Positions 1-10,069 of a stretch of DNA of 64,000 nucleotides are shown here, piece by piece. Origin of the DNA: Acidithiobacillus sp. (lineage in GTDB: Bacteria; Pseudomonadota; Gammaproteobacteria; Acidithiobacillales; Acidithiobacillaceae); NCBI GenBank assembly GCA_028065135.1, contig JAPTWR010000171.1, forward strand, positions 6,380-70,379, written 5' to 3'. The position numbers and the translations under genes were made by a program. How positions within the stretch are numbered: the stretch's first letter is position 1; each line of letters begins with the position of its first letter. The notes beneath the pieces were generated by a model. It saw only the letters and a program-made list of their open reading frames with translations. It was not told the DNA's origin and made no database searches.

Positions 1-8
1 GCCTGCCC

Positions 9-629
9 ATGCAGGATGATCCGCGCACCCATCTCGCTGCGGCGGCCCGCGATTTTTATGCGCGGGGCTGGATGCTGGGCACCGCTGGCAACCTGTCGGC
101 ACGCCGCGATACCGATACCTTCTGGATCACTGCCAGCGGCCGCCCCAAGGATCGGCTGGACGCCGGGGATTTCGTTCTGGTGGATCTGCAGGGTCAGGTG
201 GTGCAGGCCCCACCGGGACGCCAGCCTTCGGCCGAGGCCGCCATCCATGAGACGATCTACCGGCACGTGCCCGACGCCCGGGTCATATTCCACGTCCATT
301 CCATCGAGGCCAATCTTTGCGGACACTTCGCGCGGCGGGGCCGGTTGCGTCTGCCGTCGCTCGAAATGCTCAAAGGTCTGGGCGTGCCCGATGCCGAGCC
401 GCACGTGGACCTGCCGGTCTTCGCCAATCATCTGAACGTCGCGCGGATTGCCGAAGATATGGACAGAGAGTTTACCGGGGCACTGCCATGTGTCCCCGGC
501 GCGCTGATTCACCTCCATGGAGTGACGGCCTGGGGCCCGGACTTTCTGGCGGCCAGACACCATCTTGAATTGCTGGAATACTGTTTTCGTTATCTCGTGC
601 AGGCGAAAATCCTCGCCATAGGAGTCTAG
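9..629 (+). CDS. mtnB: methylthioribulose-1-phosphate dehydratase
   Basis: A class II aldolase/adducin-fold protein of 206 aa that matches MtnB, which dehydrates methylthioribulose-1-phosphate in the cytosolic methionine salvage pathway. The zinc-site histidines are visible as HVHS at residues 95-98 and HLH at 168-170, and the conserved GTAGNLS loop is at 24-30. Family length is about 200-210 aa, so it looks complete, although the gene starts only 8 nt into the window and an upstream start cannot be excluded. It is followed after 1 nt by the ACT-domain gene, suggesting one transcript. L-fuculose-phosphate aldolase-like proteins share the fold, but the overall pattern fits MtnB better. Confidence 0.85.
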   Translation: MQDDPRTHLAAAARDFYARGWMLGTAGNLSARRDTDTFWITASGRPKDRLDAGDFVLVDLQGQVVQAPPGRQPSAEAAIHETIYRHVPDARVIFHVHSIEANLCGHFARRGRLRLPSLEMLKGLGVPDAEPHVDLPVFANHLNVARIAEDMDREFTGALPCVPGALIHLHGVTAWGPDFLAARHHLELLEYCFRYLVQAKILAIGV

Positions 630-630
630 G

Positions 631-1152
631 ATGAGTCAAGCCCTTCTTACGGTCATCGGCGAGGATCGCCCCGGTATCGTCGCCGCGGTCACTCAGGCCC
701 TGTACACCGCGGACTGCTCCATCGGGGACGCCTCGATGATGCGTCTCGGCGGTTACTTCACCATCATGCAGATCATCGATTACCCGCGTGATCTGGGCTC
801 CGTGGAAATGGCGCTGGACCCGGCCATCAAACGCCTCAATCTGCGCGTACATCTGGACCCCGTCTCCAGTGTCGCGCCGACTGCGGATATGCCGAATACC
901 CGGGTCACGGTCTACGGGGCCGATCATCCGGGCATCGTCGCGGGTGTCACCGGAGCGCTGGCGGCTATCGGGTTCAATGTGATCGACCTGGAAAGCGAGA
1001 GCACCGGTAGCCCCGAGCGGCCTCTCTACGTGATGGTCATTCAGGGCTACGCTCCGGAGGGTACGGAGAGCGTCCGCAAGGTCGTAGCGCCGTTGCGCGA
1101 AAAGGAAGGGGTGGACATCGGTGTGCATCCCATCGAGTCGGCGGTGTTCTGA
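631..1152 (+). CDS. GcvR-like tandem ACT-domain protein
   Basis: A 173 aa protein made of two ACT domains (about residues 4-75 and 92-165), each opening with the ligand-loop pattern (GEDRPGIV, GADHPGIV). This is the architecture of glycine cleavage system regulator GcvR and its relatives, which sense amino acids and bind a partner protein rather than DNA. No GcvA-type partner or gcv gene is in the window, so the regulated target is unknown. The stop codon overlaps the start of def, which implies translational coupling. Confidence 0.8.
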   Translation: MSQALLTVIGEDRPGIVAAVTQALYTADCSIGDASMMRLGGYFTIMQIIDYPRDLGSVEMALDPAIKRLNLRVHLDPVSSVAPTADMPNTRVTVYGADHPGIVAGVTGALAAIGFNVIDLESESTGSPERPLYVMVIQGYAPEGTESVRKVVAPLREKEGVDIGVHPIESAVF

Positions 1153-1655
1153 TGGCCGTACTCCTGATTCTGACTTATCCGGACCCCCGGCTGCAGCGCA
1201 AGGCCGATCCGGTCAGCGTATTCGACGACGAGCTGCGTCGCTTTATCGATGATCTGACCGAGACCATGTATGCCGGCCCGGGGGGAGTGGGTATTGCGGC
1301 GCCGCAGGTGGACCGCGCGCAACGTATCGTGATCGTCGATGTGCGCCCCAAACTGGGAGACGACTGCCATGGGCCTATGGTGTTGATCAACCCCGAACTG
1401 GCGGCGTGGGAGGGCATGGCGGTGGGCCGGGAAGGCTGCATGTCGGTGCCGGATTTCACGGGCAATGTCATTCGCGCGGAACGCATACAGGTGCAGGCCC
1501 AGGATGTCCTGGGACGGGAGCGGAGTTACGAGTGCGAAGGCTTCGAGGCCAGGGCGGTCCAACATGAAATGGACCATCTCGACGGCCTGCTGTTTCTCGA
1601 CCGGCTGGTCTCACGGAAGGTCGATCTGTTCCGGCGCAAAAATTACAGGAAGTAG
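1152..1655 (+). CDS. def: peptide deformylase
   Basis: Removes the N-formyl group from nascent proteins. All three family motifs are present: GVGIAAPQ at residues 45-52, EGCMSVP at 94-100 (metal-binding Cys) and HEMDH at 138-142 (two metal His and the catalytic Glu). The length, 167 aa, is normal. EGCMS instead of the more usual EGCLS is a conservative variant. It overlaps the preceding ACT gene by 1 nt and is the last gene of the left-hand + strand operon; the next gene is convergent. Confidence 0.95.
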   Translation: MAVLLILTYPDPRLQRKADPVSVFDDELRRFIDDLTETMYAGPGGVGIAAPQVDRAQRIVIVDVRPKLGDDCHGPMVLINPELAAWEGMAVGREGCMSVPDFTGNVIRAERIQVQAQDVLGRERSYECEGFEARAVQHEMDHLDGLLFLDRLVSRKVDLFRRKNYRK

Positions 1656-1723
1656 ACGGGCAACTACGCTTTGCGCTGCTCGTGCCGGAACACCCGCCGG
1701 GAATGGTGGTGTTTCGTGCGAAG

Positions 1724-3310
1724 CTACAGTTCCACTCCTTCTTTGTTCATGACCGAGAAGTACTCGGATATCTGGCTGTCGGGCACCGTCACCTTCAACG
1801 CCCAGACCATGGAGATGAGCGCCAGCACTGCAACGGCCACCATGGACCAGTAAAAGGGAATGACTCCCTGGCCCCCCAATACCTTGGGTCCAAACCAAGA
1901 AAGCACCCAGAGCCCCAAAAAATAAGGGAATATCCAGGTGATATGCTTGAACCCCAGGGGAGTGCCAGCACGGCTGCCGCGAATCCTGTATACGATGCCA
2001 TATATGATCAGGATGGCGAACAGCGTGCCGAAGATGTAAGTCAACGCCTTGAAACCGCCCCAGTAGGCGACGAGTGAAGAAAGGATAAACGCAATGGGCG
2101 CGATGATCTGCGAGCCCCACAAGCGGAAAGGTCTTTCCAGGTCAGGCATGGAACGGCGCAATTGCAGCAGGACGATAGGTCCGATACCGTAGGTGATCAC
2201 CGAGATGGTCGTAATAAAACCCACCAGTTTCTGCCAGGAAGGAAAGGGTAGGAAGTAGATGCACCCGATCACATAGGCGACGATGATCCCCACCCAGGGC
2301 ACCCCCCCTTCGGTGATCCTGGTAAAGAAGCTGGGGCCTGCCCCGACTTCGCCGTTGGCGACCACGGCGCGGGCCGCAGATGTGGCATATACCAGAGCGG
2401 TGCCTCCCGGAGAGATCAAGGCGTCGGCATAAATCAGGACCGCCAGCCAGCCTATTCCCAAAAGCGAGGCAATGGCGGCGAAAGGACCAAATACCCCGGA
2501 AAAACTCAGTTTGGTCCAGCCTTGGGTCAGTTGTGACGGGGGCAAGCTGACCAAAAAGGCCCATTGCAGACCGACGTAAATAATCGCACCGATCACGATG
2601 GCACCAATTACCGCCAGGGGAATATGTTTGCCAGGTTCGCGGCTTTCACCACCCAGTTCGATCGCCTGTCGAAAACCCAGGTAGCTGAAGACAATGCCCG
2701 ATGATGCGACGGCAACGAACATGCCATGCACGTTTTCATGCCAGTGGAGGACATGCAAATTTTCGGGATGATAGGAGAATACGACGAGGACGATCATGGT
2801 AAGGACGGGTACGGCCAGTTTCCACCAGCCCAGTCCGGTAAAAATGTTGGCTATCCGGCGAATACCTAAGAAATTGAGCAGGAACATGAACCCCAGAAGC
2901 ACTACGGAGCTGATGAGTCCCGGGCCGCTCAGCAGGCCGGTGTCGCCTACCAACAGTCCGGGAATATAATTGTTGGCATAGGTCAGTACGGCGACCACCT
3001 CCACTGGAGCGATGGCGATGTAGAACATAAACAACAGCCACGCCCAGATCTTACCGAGTAGATTGCCATGTACTACGTTGGCAATATGTGTCGCGGCACC
3101 TGCTTTTGGAAATAAAGGTCCGACCTCGGCATAAGTCAGGCCGAGAAACAAAATGGTGATGGCGCCGATCAGCCATGAATAAATACTGAGGGGTCCGGCC
3201 ACCTGCGCTGCAGCCAGCGGACCAAATAGCCAGCCGGAGCCGATGATTCCACCCAGACTGGCGAAAATGAGCCCTGAAAATCCTACCTCTCTCTTTAGCT
3301 TCCCAGCCAT
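1724..3310 (-). CDS. APC-family amino acid permease
   Basis: A 528 aa inner-membrane protein with about 12-14 hydrophobic segments. The N-terminal GLIFASLGGIIGSGWLFGP segment is the conserved first-helix signature of the amino acid-polyamine-organocation superfamily (GxGxGxW/F type). It resembles the YveA/AspP-like aspartate or general amino acid:proton symporters, but substrate cannot be read from sequence. The start was placed at the ATG at 3310 because an AGAGG ribosome site lies just upstream on this strand; a longer in-frame reading from 3367 has no better signal. It stands alone, separated by 168 nt from rfbB upstream. Confidence 0.8.
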   Translation of the reverse strand: MAGKLKREVGFSGLIFASLGGIIGSGWLFGPLAAAQVAGPLSIYSWLIGAITILFLGLTYAEVGPLFPKAGAATHIANVVHGNLLGKIWAWLLFMFYIAIAPVEVVAVLTYANNYIPGLLVGDTGLLSGPGLISSVVLLGFMFLLNFLGIRRIANIFTGLGWWKLAVPVLTMIVLVVFSYHPENLHVLHWHENVHGMFVAVASSGIVFSYLGFRQAIELGGESREPGKHIPLAVIGAIVIGAIIYVGLQWAFLVSLPPSQLTQGWTKLSFSGVFGPFAAIASLLGIGWLAVLIYADALISPGGTALVYATSAARAVVANGEVGAGPSFFTRITEGGVPWVGIIVAYVIGCIYFLPFPSWQKLVGFITTISVITYGIGPIVLLQLRRSMPDLERPFRLWGSQIIAPIAFILSSLVAYWGGFKALTYIFGTLFAILIIYGIVYRIRGSRAGTPLGFKHITWIFPYFLGLWVLSWFGPKVLGGQGVIPFYWSMVAVAVLALISMVWALKVTVPDSQISEYFSVMNKEGVEL

Positions 3311-3478
3311 GATCGATTGCCTCTTTGAAAGGGTTTTCTGCACCAATACGGTGCTCTTCCAGCACAAAATTGGGTGCTATGCCAAACGCCTTCCAAATGA
3401 AGGATTCCATGAGATCACTGTTGCATACGTCCCGTGGCGAGGTGGAAGCCATAAGGCAGGAACCTCGGCGGCTACGCT
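3311..3478 (-). promoter_or_regulatory. leader/promoter region of the permease
   Basis: This 168-nt gap between the rfbB stop and the permease start must hold either a promoter or a long untranslated leader for the permease. On the - strand it contains several short inverted repeats (for example CACCAATACGGTG near 3340) and a G/C-rich stem-like stretch at 3430-3475. I could not match it to a known riboswitch family. Confidence 0.3.
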
Positions 3479-4612
3479 TTAAGCGCCCCCGTACTGCACA
3501 TCCAGCCATTCCTGATAACTCCCATCCATGACTTTCTGCCACCACTGCGGATGCTCCAGGTACCAGCGGATGGTCTGACGGATGCCGGTGGGGAAGTCTA
3601 CGGCGGGTTTGAATCCAAGCTCCCGGGTGATTTTCGTGGCGTCGATGGCATAGCGGCGGTCATGGCCGGGCCGGTCACGGACATGCTGGATGAGATCGGC
3701 ATTTTTCCGCCCCTGCGCCGCCGCCGAATGAGGAAATGCCTGCAGCCATCGCGGATCTTCGGCGAAGAGTTCGTCCATGATCTCGCCGATGAGCCGCACG
3801 ATGTCGATGTTGGCCCACTCGTTGCAGCCGCCGATGTTATAGCTTTCCCCTTCCTGTCCCTGTTCCAGGATCGTTGCGATACCCCGGCAATGGTCTTCCA
3901 CATAGAGCCAGTCACGGATCTGCCGGCCATCGCCATAGATCGGCAGGGGCTTGTTGTGAAGGATGTTGACGATGATGAGGGGAATCAGCTTCTCGGGAAA
4001 GTGATAGGGCCCGTAGTTGTTGGAGCAGTTGCTGGTGGTGGTGCTGAGCCCGTAGGTGTGCCGATAGGCGCGGACCAGGTGATCCGCTCCTGCCTTGCTG
4101 GCGGCATAGGGGGAGTTGGGGGCGTAAGGAGTCTCTTCGCGAAAGGCGGGATCCTGCGGACCGAGGGTGCCGTATACCTCATCGGTGGAAATATGGTGAA
4201 AGCGGTGGGGTATCCATCCCTGCGGTCCGTCCAGCCAGATCGCCCTGGCGATGCGCAACAGATTGTGGGTACCGAGGATGTTGGTCCGGATGAAGGCGTC
4301 GGGATCGTGGATGGAGCGGTCCACATGGCTCTCGGCGGCGAAGTGGACGATGACGTTGAGGTGATGGTCGGTCATGACCCGCTCTACCAGCAGGGCATCA
4401 TTGATGTCGCCCTGTACGAAGCGGAAACCACTGTGCTGTTCCAGCCCTTCCAGATTATGACGGTTGCCGGCGTAGGTGAGGGCGTCCAGGGCGATGAGCG
4501 TGGCGCGGGGATGTTGCTGCAGCCAGTAGTGGCAGAAGTTGGCGCCGATGAAGCCGGCAGCTCCGGTCACCAGCAGGCGTTTTTCGACGATGGAGTCAGC
4601 GGTAACGGACAT
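3479..4612 (-). CDS. rfbB: dTDP-glucose 4,6-dehydratase
   Basis: Second step of dTDP-L-rhamnose synthesis, converting dTDP-glucose to the 4-keto-6-deoxy sugar for O-antigen or exopolysaccharide. It is an extended short-chain dehydrogenase of 377 aa: NAD loop GAAGFIG at residues 17-23, STDEVYG at 142-148 with the dehydratase Asp-Glu pair, and catalytic YAASK at 169-173. The N-terminus is about 10 residues longer than typical; the start could instead be a little downstream. rfbD lies 19 nt upstream on the same strand. rfbA and rfbC, needed for the complete pathway, are not in this window. Confidence 0.95.
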   Translation of the reverse strand: MSVTADSIVEKRLLVTGAAGFIGANFCHYWLQQHPRATLIALDALTYAGNRHNLEGLEQHSGFRFVQGDINDALLVERVMTDHHLNVIVHFAAESHVDRSIHDPDAFIRTNILGTHNLLRIARAIWLDGPQGWIPHRFHHISTDEVYGTLGPQDPAFREETPYAPNSPYAASKAGADHLVRAYRHTYGLSTTTSNCSNNYGPYHFPEKLIPLIIVNILHNKPLPIYGDGRQIRDWLYVEDHCRGIATILEQGQEGESYNIGGCNEWANIDIVRLIGEIMDELFAEDPRWLQAFPHSAAAQGRKNADLIQHVRDRPGHDRRYAIDATKITRELGFKPAVDFPTGIRQTIRWYLEHPQWWQKVMDGSYQEWLDVQYGGA

Positions 4613-4631
4613 TGGGCGTTCCTTGAAAGGG

Positions 4632-5501
4632 TCAGATGACTTCGGGTTCGGTCAGCATCCGGCGCAACGCTGCGCGCCAATGGGGCGCAGCGCCCAGCGC
4701 GGCGTAACTGGCGGTTTTGTCCAGTATGGCACAGGCGGGACGGCGGGCGGGGGTAGGGTAGGCGCTGGCGGGGATCATTTCGATGGGAATGGCGCGGTGC
4801 AATCGCCCGGCGGCCACCGCTTCTTCCTGGATGGCCACGGCAAAATCATACCAGGACGCCACCCCAGCATCGGTCCAGTGCTGAATAGCGGTAAAGCCGG
4901 GGTGATCCAGGGTACTCCAGATGGCGCGGGCGAGACCCGCCGCCCAGGTCGGGGTACCGATCTGGTCTCCCACCACCCGCAACACGTCCCGCTCGGCCAG
5001 GAGACGCAGCATGGTTTTGACAAAGTTGCTGCCGTGGGCACTATAGACCCAGGCGGTACGCAGGATGAGTGCGGTATCACCGAGGGTGGCCTGTACCTGC
5101 CGCTCACCCTCAGCCTTGCTGGCGCCATAGACGCCGAGGGGCGCCGGAGGCGCGTCCGGCGAGTACGGCGTGGCCTGGGTACCAGCAAAGACAAAATCGG
5201 TAGAAAGGTGGATCAGGCGGGCGCCGCAGGCCCGGGCGGCCAGGGAGCAGTGGGCCGCTCCATCGCGGTTCACGGCGTAGGCGAGTGCGGATTCCGACTC
5301 GGCGCGGTCCACGGCGGTGTAAGCGGCGGCATTGATGATGGCGTCAGGCCGGAAGGATTCCGCCATCTCGCGAACCTGGGCGGCGTCCAGAATGTCGAGA
5401 TCCCGGCGTCCCAGCGCACACAGTTCCACCGACGCAGGCCGACTGCGTTGCAGTTCCCAGCCCACCTGGCCCTGAGCGCCGAGCAGCAGTACACGATACA
5501 T
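4632..5501 (-). CDS. rfbD: dTDP-4-dehydrorhamnose reductase
   Basis: Last step of dTDP-L-rhamnose synthesis (reduction of the 4-keto group using NADPH). This is a 289 aa short-chain dehydrogenase with the dinucleotide loop GAQGQVG at residues 8-14 and the catalytic YGASKAEGE motif near the middle. Length is normal. It is co-oriented with rfbB (19 nt downstream) and follows the membrane protein gene at 5531-6037 by 29 nt, so the whole galU-to-rfbB run could be one surface-polysaccharide operon. Confidence 0.93.
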   Translation of the reverse strand: MYRVLLLGAQGQVGWELQRSRPASVELCALGRRDLDILDAAQVREMAESFRPDAIINAAAYTAVDRAESESALAYAVNRDGAAHCSLAARACGARLIHLSTDFVFAGTQATPYSPDAPPAPLGVYGASKAEGERQVQATLGDTALILRTAWVYSAHGSNFVKTMLRLLAERDVLRVVGDQIGTPTWAAGLARAIWSTLDHPGFTAIQHWTDAGVASWYDFAVAIQEEAVAAGRLHRAIPIEMIPASAYPTPARRPACAILDKTASYAALGAAPHWRAALRRMLTEPEVI

Positions 5502-5530
5502 GTCAGTTTCTCCGGGCTTGCATCGCCCAC

Positions 5531-6037
5531 TCAGTCTGCGCGCCCGACAGGGGCGTAGAGATATTCATAAAAGTTGTCCATGGCGATGCCCTGGGTATCA
5601 TAGCCGGTGACCCCAATCATATCACCATGGACTCCTATGGCGATCATGCAGGCGTGCTGCGCCGGGAGCGCACCGGCGGCGACGAAAGCCGGACCACCAT
5701 GGCCACAGGCGTTGCCGGGATATTCCCGATTCAAACGCGAGATCAGCGTCCCTGCCATCTGCCGGGCTTGTTGAGTCGAAGCGGCGGCGAAGGCACGTTC
5801 GTTGCGCCAGGCGTTTACTATGGTTTGGCGTTCCTGCGCACTGGTGGTCTGGGACAAAGCTTCCCGATGCAGTTGATCCAGCGTCTGTAAGGCGACATAG
5901 AGGTCCGCACGCGCACCGCTTTGCTGGTCGATGATGTGCACGCTCAGGGCGATGCTAAGGGCGCCATAGACGGCAATGACGATGCCGAGTATCCAGGCGA
6001 AACGCAGACGGGCGGATGCCGATGGACGGTCTGCCAT
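5531..6037 (-). CDS. uncharacterised single-span membrane protein
   Basis: I do not recognise this 168 aa protein. Residues about 11-33 form one hydrophobic helix, so it is probably anchored in the inner membrane with the rest outside. The central part is polar and helix-prone (many Gln/Ala/Arg), and the C-terminal third contains CGHGG and a single further Cys, where a small extracytoplasmic domain could lie. Its start overlaps the stop of the DUF3579 gene by 1 nt, so the two are translationally linked. Confidence 0.6.
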   Translation of the reverse strand: MADRPSASARLRFAWILGIVIAVYGALSIALSVHIIDQQSGARADLYVALQTLDQLHREALSQTTSAQERQTIVNAWRNERAFAAASTQQARQMAGTLISRLNREYPGNACGHGGPAFVAAGALPAQHACMIAIGVHGDMIGVTGYDTQGIAMDNFYEYLYAPVGRAD

Positions 6038-6369
6038 CAGGGGCGCCGGCGCCGTGTCCCGCAGGGTCGTCGGGCGGGTTGCGGCGCCAGGCGATCGGAG
6101 ATGCTGCCTTCTTCGTGCCGCACCTGCAGGCGATTCTCGGCGGCGAAACGCATGATTTCTGCAAAGGCTTCCGGGCGAATCTCCTCGAGGCTCTCGTCCA
6201 TGATGATCGCCGCATTGCCGTTGATGGTGGCGGGTTCGATGAGAGGCAGGTAGTGAATTTTATGATCCGCGCCGAAATGCGCCAGCCCGACCCCTTCGAT
6301 GAGCATCTCCGCCCAGGCCGATGGGCGGAATTTGCCGCCATTTTCGGTGATTCCGTCGATGATGATCAT
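6037..6369 (-). CDS. DUF3579 family protein
   Basis: A 110 aa small protein. The start is set at the ATG at 6369 because the conserved family opening (MIIIDGITENG, then KFRPSAWAE) begins exactly there; the longer upstream in-frame reading is Arg/Pro-rich and unlike the family. DUF3579 proteins are known from beta-/gamma-proteobacteria and related groups and have no assigned function. It ends on the start codon of the membrane protein gene downstream and follows galU by about 64 nt. Confidence 0.7.
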   Translation of the reverse strand: MIIIDGITENGGKFRPSAWAEMLIEGVGLAHFGADHKIHYLPLIEPATINGNAAIIMDESLEEIRPEAFAEIMRFAAENRLQVRHEEGSISDRLAPQPARRPCGTRRRRP

Positions 6370-6433
6370 GGATGCAAGCGCTCCTCGGGGAAGCGGGCGA
6401 TGATAGCGCCCATTCCGGAGAGAATGAAGGGGG

Positions 6434-7330
6434 TCACGGAAGGGTCTCGGCCGACGCCTGGGGCTCGCAAATGCTGTCCATGTACCGGGTGAAATCGGCA
6501 CCTACCTCAGGGTGTAGTTTGCCGAAGGCGATGGTCGCCTTCAGATAGCCGAGCTTGTCGCCGCAGTCAAAGCGCTGCCCGGAAAAAAGATAGGCCAGCA
6601 CCTGCCGTTCGTTCAACAGGTGGGCGATGGCGTCCGTCAGTTGAATCTCGCCGCCTGCGCCCTGCCGGGTCTGCTCCAGAATGTGGAATATCTGCGCGGG
6701 GAGGATGTAGCGTCCCACCACTCCCAGATTGGATGGAGCATCCTCGGGTTTGGGCTTTTCGACGATGCCGCTGACCTGGTAGATACGATCATCCCAGGGC
6801 CGCGCATCGACTACGCCGTAGCGGGTGGAATGTTCCCGCGGGATTTCTTCGACGCCGAGGATGCCTGTCTGATAGCGACGGTACTGTTCCACCATTTGCG
6901 CAAGCACGGGAGGCTCACTCAGCATCAGATCGTCCGCCAGCAAGACCGCAAAGGGTTCGTCACCCACCACCGGACGGGCCATCAGCACGGCATGTCCGAG
7001 GCCGAGAGGGTAGGGCTGGCGCAGAAAAATGGTACTGACGTGACTGGGCAGAATGCCCTGTACCTGCTTCAGCAAATCCGCCTTGCCGCGTTTTTCCAGC
7101 TCGATTTCCAGTTCGTAGGAAACGTCGAAGTGGTCTTCGATGGCACGCTTGCCACGTCCACTGATGAAAATGAGCTGATCGCAGCCTGCGGCGATGGCTT
7201 CCTCCACAGCATACTGAATGAGCGGCTTGTCCACTATCGGCATCATTTCCTTGGCGCTCGCCTTGGTGGCCGGGAGAAAACGGGTGCCCAGACCGGCCAC
7301 GGGGAATACTGCCTTGCGCACTTCAGCCAT
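6434..7330 (-). CDS. galU: UTP-glucose-1-phosphate uridylyltransferase
   Basis: Makes UDP-glucose from UTP and glucose-1-phosphate, the sugar donor for surface polysaccharides. It is a 298 aa nucleotidyltransferase with the N-terminal signature [13 protein letters not shown] and the nearby EMMPIVDKP segment (active-site Lys), both in their normal positions. The length matches bacterial GalU. Its position upstream of rfbD/rfbB on the same strand fits a role in envelope sugar supply. Confidence 0.95.
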   Translation of the reverse strand: MAEVRKAVFPVAGLGTRFLPATKASAKEMMPIVDKPLIQYAVEEAIAAGCDQLIFISGRGKRAIEDHFDVSYELEIELEKRGKADLLKQVQGILPSHVSTIFLRQPYPLGLGHAVLMARPVVGDEPFAVLLADDLMLSEPPVLAQMVEQYRRYQTGILGVEEIPREHSTRYGVVDARPWDDRIYQVSGIVEKPKPEDAPSNLGVVGRYILPAQIFHILEQTRQGAGGEIQLTDAIAHLLNERQVLAYLFSGQRFDCGDKLGYLKATIAFGKLHPEVGADFTRYMDSICEPQASAETLP

Positions 7331-7407
7331 ACTTCGTCTCCTTATGCTGTGCCAAGAGTATAACGAAAACTGCAGGTTTGCCGCAAAGTGCCGGCCAAAC
7401 AGGGCCG

Positions 7408-8103
7408 TTATTGGTCCGGTTCCGGATGACGGCTTGCCGTCGGTCTGGCTGATTCAGAACTGCCGCCCGGCTTCTCGCGGATGGCTTTTCCGCCGCCCAC
7501 CCCGCCCGCCATGGCGAAGCGCAGGGCCTGTTGCGGAGTGAGGTCGGGCAGGGGGATGACTTTGTCGCGTGGCACGAGGCAGGTAAAGCCGCCGATGCCG
7601 TAGCTCATGGGGATAAACACCGCGACGCAATCCTCGGGCAGGTGCGGTAATTCGCTGAGGGTGTCCCGTGTGATCAGACCGACGATATAGCCCATGTCGC
7701 CACCTTGGCGCACCAGCACGGCGCTGCGGAAACCGCGGTCCTTTCCGCCAAACAGCAGACCTACCGTTTCGTGAATGGTGCTATAGAGGCTATGCAGTAC
7801 GGGAATGCGTCCGAGCACGGCATTCAGTTTTTCAAAAATCCAGGCGGTCAGGACGTGGGAGGCGAGGAAGCCGACACCGAGAATGATCAGCAGCGTCAGC
7901 AATAGGCCCAGACCGGGGATATCGATACCAAAAATCGCCCTGATCGGCGCCTCGAAAAGACTGTTCAGCCAGCCGCCAATCCACAATACCACGTAAACCG
8001 TCAGCCCGATAGGCAGCGAGATGAGCAAACCCTGAACGAACCAGCGGCGCAGGTGAATACGCTGGAAGAGGGATTTCTCGCTGACGGGAACGGGTAGTGT
8101 CAT
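7408..8103 (-). CDS. DUF502 family inner-membrane protein
   Basis: A 231 aa protein with two N-terminal membrane helices (about residues 18-40 and 62-85) followed by a soluble domain with the DUF502 signatures [22 protein letters not shown] and a late Gly-rich GGVGGG run. The start was taken at the ATG at 8103, which gives the usual short leader ([10 protein letters not shown]) before the first helix. DUF502 proteins are widespread in proteobacteria with no fixed function. It sits 77 nt upstream of galU. Confidence 0.75.
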   Translation of the reverse strand: MTLPVPVSEKSLFQRIHLRRWFVQGLLISLPIGLTVYVVLWIGGWLNSLFEAPIRAIFGIDIPGLGLLLTLLIILGVGFLASHVLTAWIFEKLNAVLGRIPVLHSLYSTIHETVGLLFGGKDRGFRSAVLVRQGGDMGYIVGLITRDTLSELPHLPEDCVAVFIPMSYGIGGFTCLVPRDKVIPLPDLTPQQALRFAMAGGVGGGKAIREKPGGSSESARPTASRHPEPDQ

Positions 8104-8175
8104 TAGGCTGTTGACGGAGTCAAAGTGGGCACAGTGTAGCAAGATCGGCGATGGGGGCAAAGCACCGGCCTGACG

Positions 8176-9561
8176 CTATTCCTCATCCCGGTCCTCGGGA
8201 TTCTTGAAAAGTTGCGGAGCCAGACTGTGCTTACGCATCAGCTTGTAAAGATCCGTCCGGTGTCGGCCGGCAATGCGTGCGGCACGGGAGATGTTGCCAT
8301 CCGTCGCGCGCAGCAGATTTTCCAGGTAGCCGCGCTCAAAGGCGGCCTTGGCGTCCTGCAGTGGAGGAAAGGCACTCTGGCCACCCTGGCGGCCGTTGTC
8401 GGGGATGGCGTCGGCGGCGACCCAGCCTTTTTCGGTGACCGCCGCGGCAAAGGTGACGGCATTCTCCAACTCCCGGACATTACCGGGCCAGGATCGTTGC
8501 ATCAGCTTGTCGAGGGCCTCGGGACTGAACCCCAGGATATCCCGGTTCATGCGTTGACTCTCCCGATCCAGAAAGTGCTGGGCCAGCAGCAGGATGTCTT
8601 CCGCTCTTTCGCTCAGACTGGGAACCCGTAGCGGGATGACATGCAGGCGATAGTAAAGATCCTCGCGGAAGGTACCGTCGGCAGTAAGGGCGTGAATGTC
8701 CTGATGGGTGGCACTGATGACCCGCAGGTCGACCGAAATTTCCGTTTTGGCGCCGACGGGGCGCAAGGTACCTTCCTGAAGGACACGGAGCAATTTGACC
8801 TGCAGGGCGAGAGGCAGGTCGGCGATTTCATCGAGGAACAGCGTGCCGCCGCTGGCGCTGCGGATCAAACCGGTGTGATCCTGGGTGGCACCGGTGAAGG
8901 CGCCCTTGACATGGCCGAAGAGTTCGCTCTCCGCCAGCCCGGCGGAGATGGCACCGCAATTGACCGCAATGAACGGGCCGTCACGGCGCGGGCTGGCGTC
9001 GTGGATGGCGCGAGCGACACGTTCCTTGCCGGAACCGCTTTCTCCGGAAAGGAAAACGCTGGCTTTCGAGTCGGCAACGCACGCCAGCTCATCCACCAGC
9101 GCCGCCATGGCGGGGCTGCGATGGAGGATGCTCTGCCCGGCCTGTTGCCGCAACGCCGCCCGGAGTTTGCGGGTTTCCTGCCCGGCGTGGCGCTGCGCCA
9201 GGGCGGCGGTGGTCAACTCCTGGAGCTCTTCGTTGCTGAAGGGTTTGCTCAGATATCCGAACGCCTGGGCACGCATGGCTGCCACGGCGTTGGGGATGCT
9301 GCCGTGGGCGGTGAGGAGGATGACGGGGAGGTCGGGATCGAGGGCCTGCACCGTCTCCAGCACGGCCATTCCATCCATGCCCGGCATGCGCAGATCGGTG
9401 ATGACCAGATCCGGCATGGCCGTCTGCAACGTCTGCATGCCCTGTACGGGATCACTGCTGGCCAGGACCTGGTATCCCTCACTTTCCAGCCAGAGGCCGA
9501 GCAGGCGCAGAAAGTCGGGATCATCGTCAATGGTGAGGATGATGGGAACTGGTCTGGGCAT
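8176..9561 (-). CDS. glrR: sigma-54-dependent response regulator, GlrR/QseF type
   Basis: NtrC-family activator of 461 aa: N-terminal receiver with phospho-acceptor Asp in [12 protein letters not shown], central AAA+ domain with Walker A GESGSGKE, the sigma-54 contact loop GAFTGAT and Walker B LFLDEI, and a C-terminal Fis-type helix-turn-helix ([20 protein letters not shown]). The start at 9561 lies 1 nt after the stop of the lipoprotein gene (TGA-C-ATG), which argues for coupling. Together with the upstream lipoprotein and histidine kinase it reproduces the QseE-QseG-QseF (GlrK-YfhG-GlrR) operon; that assignment rests on order and architecture, not on known targets. Confidence 0.88.
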   Translation of the reverse strand: MPRPVPIILTIDDDPDFLRLLGLWLESEGYQVLASSDPVQGMQTLQTAMPDLVITDLRMPGMDGMAVLETVQALDPDLPVILLTAHGSIPNAVAAMRAQAFGYLSKPFSNEELQELTTAALAQRHAGQETRKLRAALRQQAGQSILHRSPAMAALVDELACVADSKASVFLSGESGSGKERVARAIHDASPRRDGPFIAVNCGAISAGLAESELFGHVKGAFTGATQDHTGLIRSASGGTLFLDEIADLPLALQVKLLRVLQEGTLRPVGAKTEISVDLRVISATHQDIHALTADGTFREDLYYRLHVIPLRVPSLSERAEDILLLAQHFLDRESQRMNRDILGFSPEALDKLMQRSWPGNVRELENAVTFAAAVTEKGWVAADAIPDNGRQGGQSAFPPLQDAKAAFERGYLENLLRATDGNISRAARIAGRHRTDLYKLMRKHSLAPQLFKNPEDRDEE

Positions 9562-9562
9562 G

Positions 9563-10069
9563 TCAGGGCTGCCTGAGAACATGGTGGTCAAGCGATTTTT
9601 CGGCATGGTCGTGAAGGAGGTTTTCCAGGCGGTCCAGGCGTGCCTGCACGACGGCGGATTGTGCCTGCACCTTTTTCAGCCGGGCCACGCACGCATCCCC
9701 ACCAGCCCTGCGCTCCTGCAGGGCGTGTACGACGCGACGCAGGGGAAGCGTGCCGGCGCCCACTTCGTTATTCTGGGCGGCGAGATCCAGTTCCCTCGCG
9801 GCGTTTCCCAGTGCGGAGGTGTCCAGGGCGCCGTGGGTCAGATAAACCTCGGCCAACGCCGCATGGATGCGCGCGCATGCCGTGGATGCGGGCAATCCAC
9901 AATGGGCGAGATCGCTGAGTAGTGTATTACGTGTCATGCCGGAAGAGTACAGACGGGACGGCGGGGCGACGGGCGTGGCTGCCTGCGGCGTGAGCTGTGC
10001 GCAGGCAGCCAGCGCTGCGGCGAGACCCGGCGCAGCGAGGATCGGAAAGAACCGGGTGAACCAGCGCAT
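9563..10069 (-). CDS. QseG/YfhG-like lipoprotein
   Basis: A 168 aa protein with a lipoprotein signal peptide: charged start, hydrophobic stretch, then the lipobox LAAC with Cys at about residue 23. The mature part is helical and charged, with a Leu/Arg-rich C-terminus that looks coiled-coil. Its place between a histidine kinase and a sigma-54 response regulator, overlapping the kinase by 1 nt, matches QseG (YfhG), the outer-membrane lipoprotein that activates QseE in enterobacteria. Sequence similarity alone would not prove this. Confidence 0.7.
   Translation of the reverse strand: MRWFTRFFPILAAPGLAAALAACAQLTPQAATPVAPPSRLYSSGMTRNTLLSDLAHCGLPASTACARIHAALAEVYLTHGALDTSALGNAARELDLAAQNNEVGAGTLPLRRVVHALQERRAGGDACVARLKKVQAQSAVVQARLDRLENLLHDHAEKSLDHHVLRQP

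Noticed and set aside
3311..3478. Riboswitch in the permease leader
   Set aside because: The leader has short hairpins, but I could not match it to the core of ykkC, glycine, lysine or other families; kept only as a leader region.
3551..4639. 362-codon open frame on the + strand
   Set aside because: Antisense to rfbB, which has all catalytic motifs; the + frame has no known pattern.
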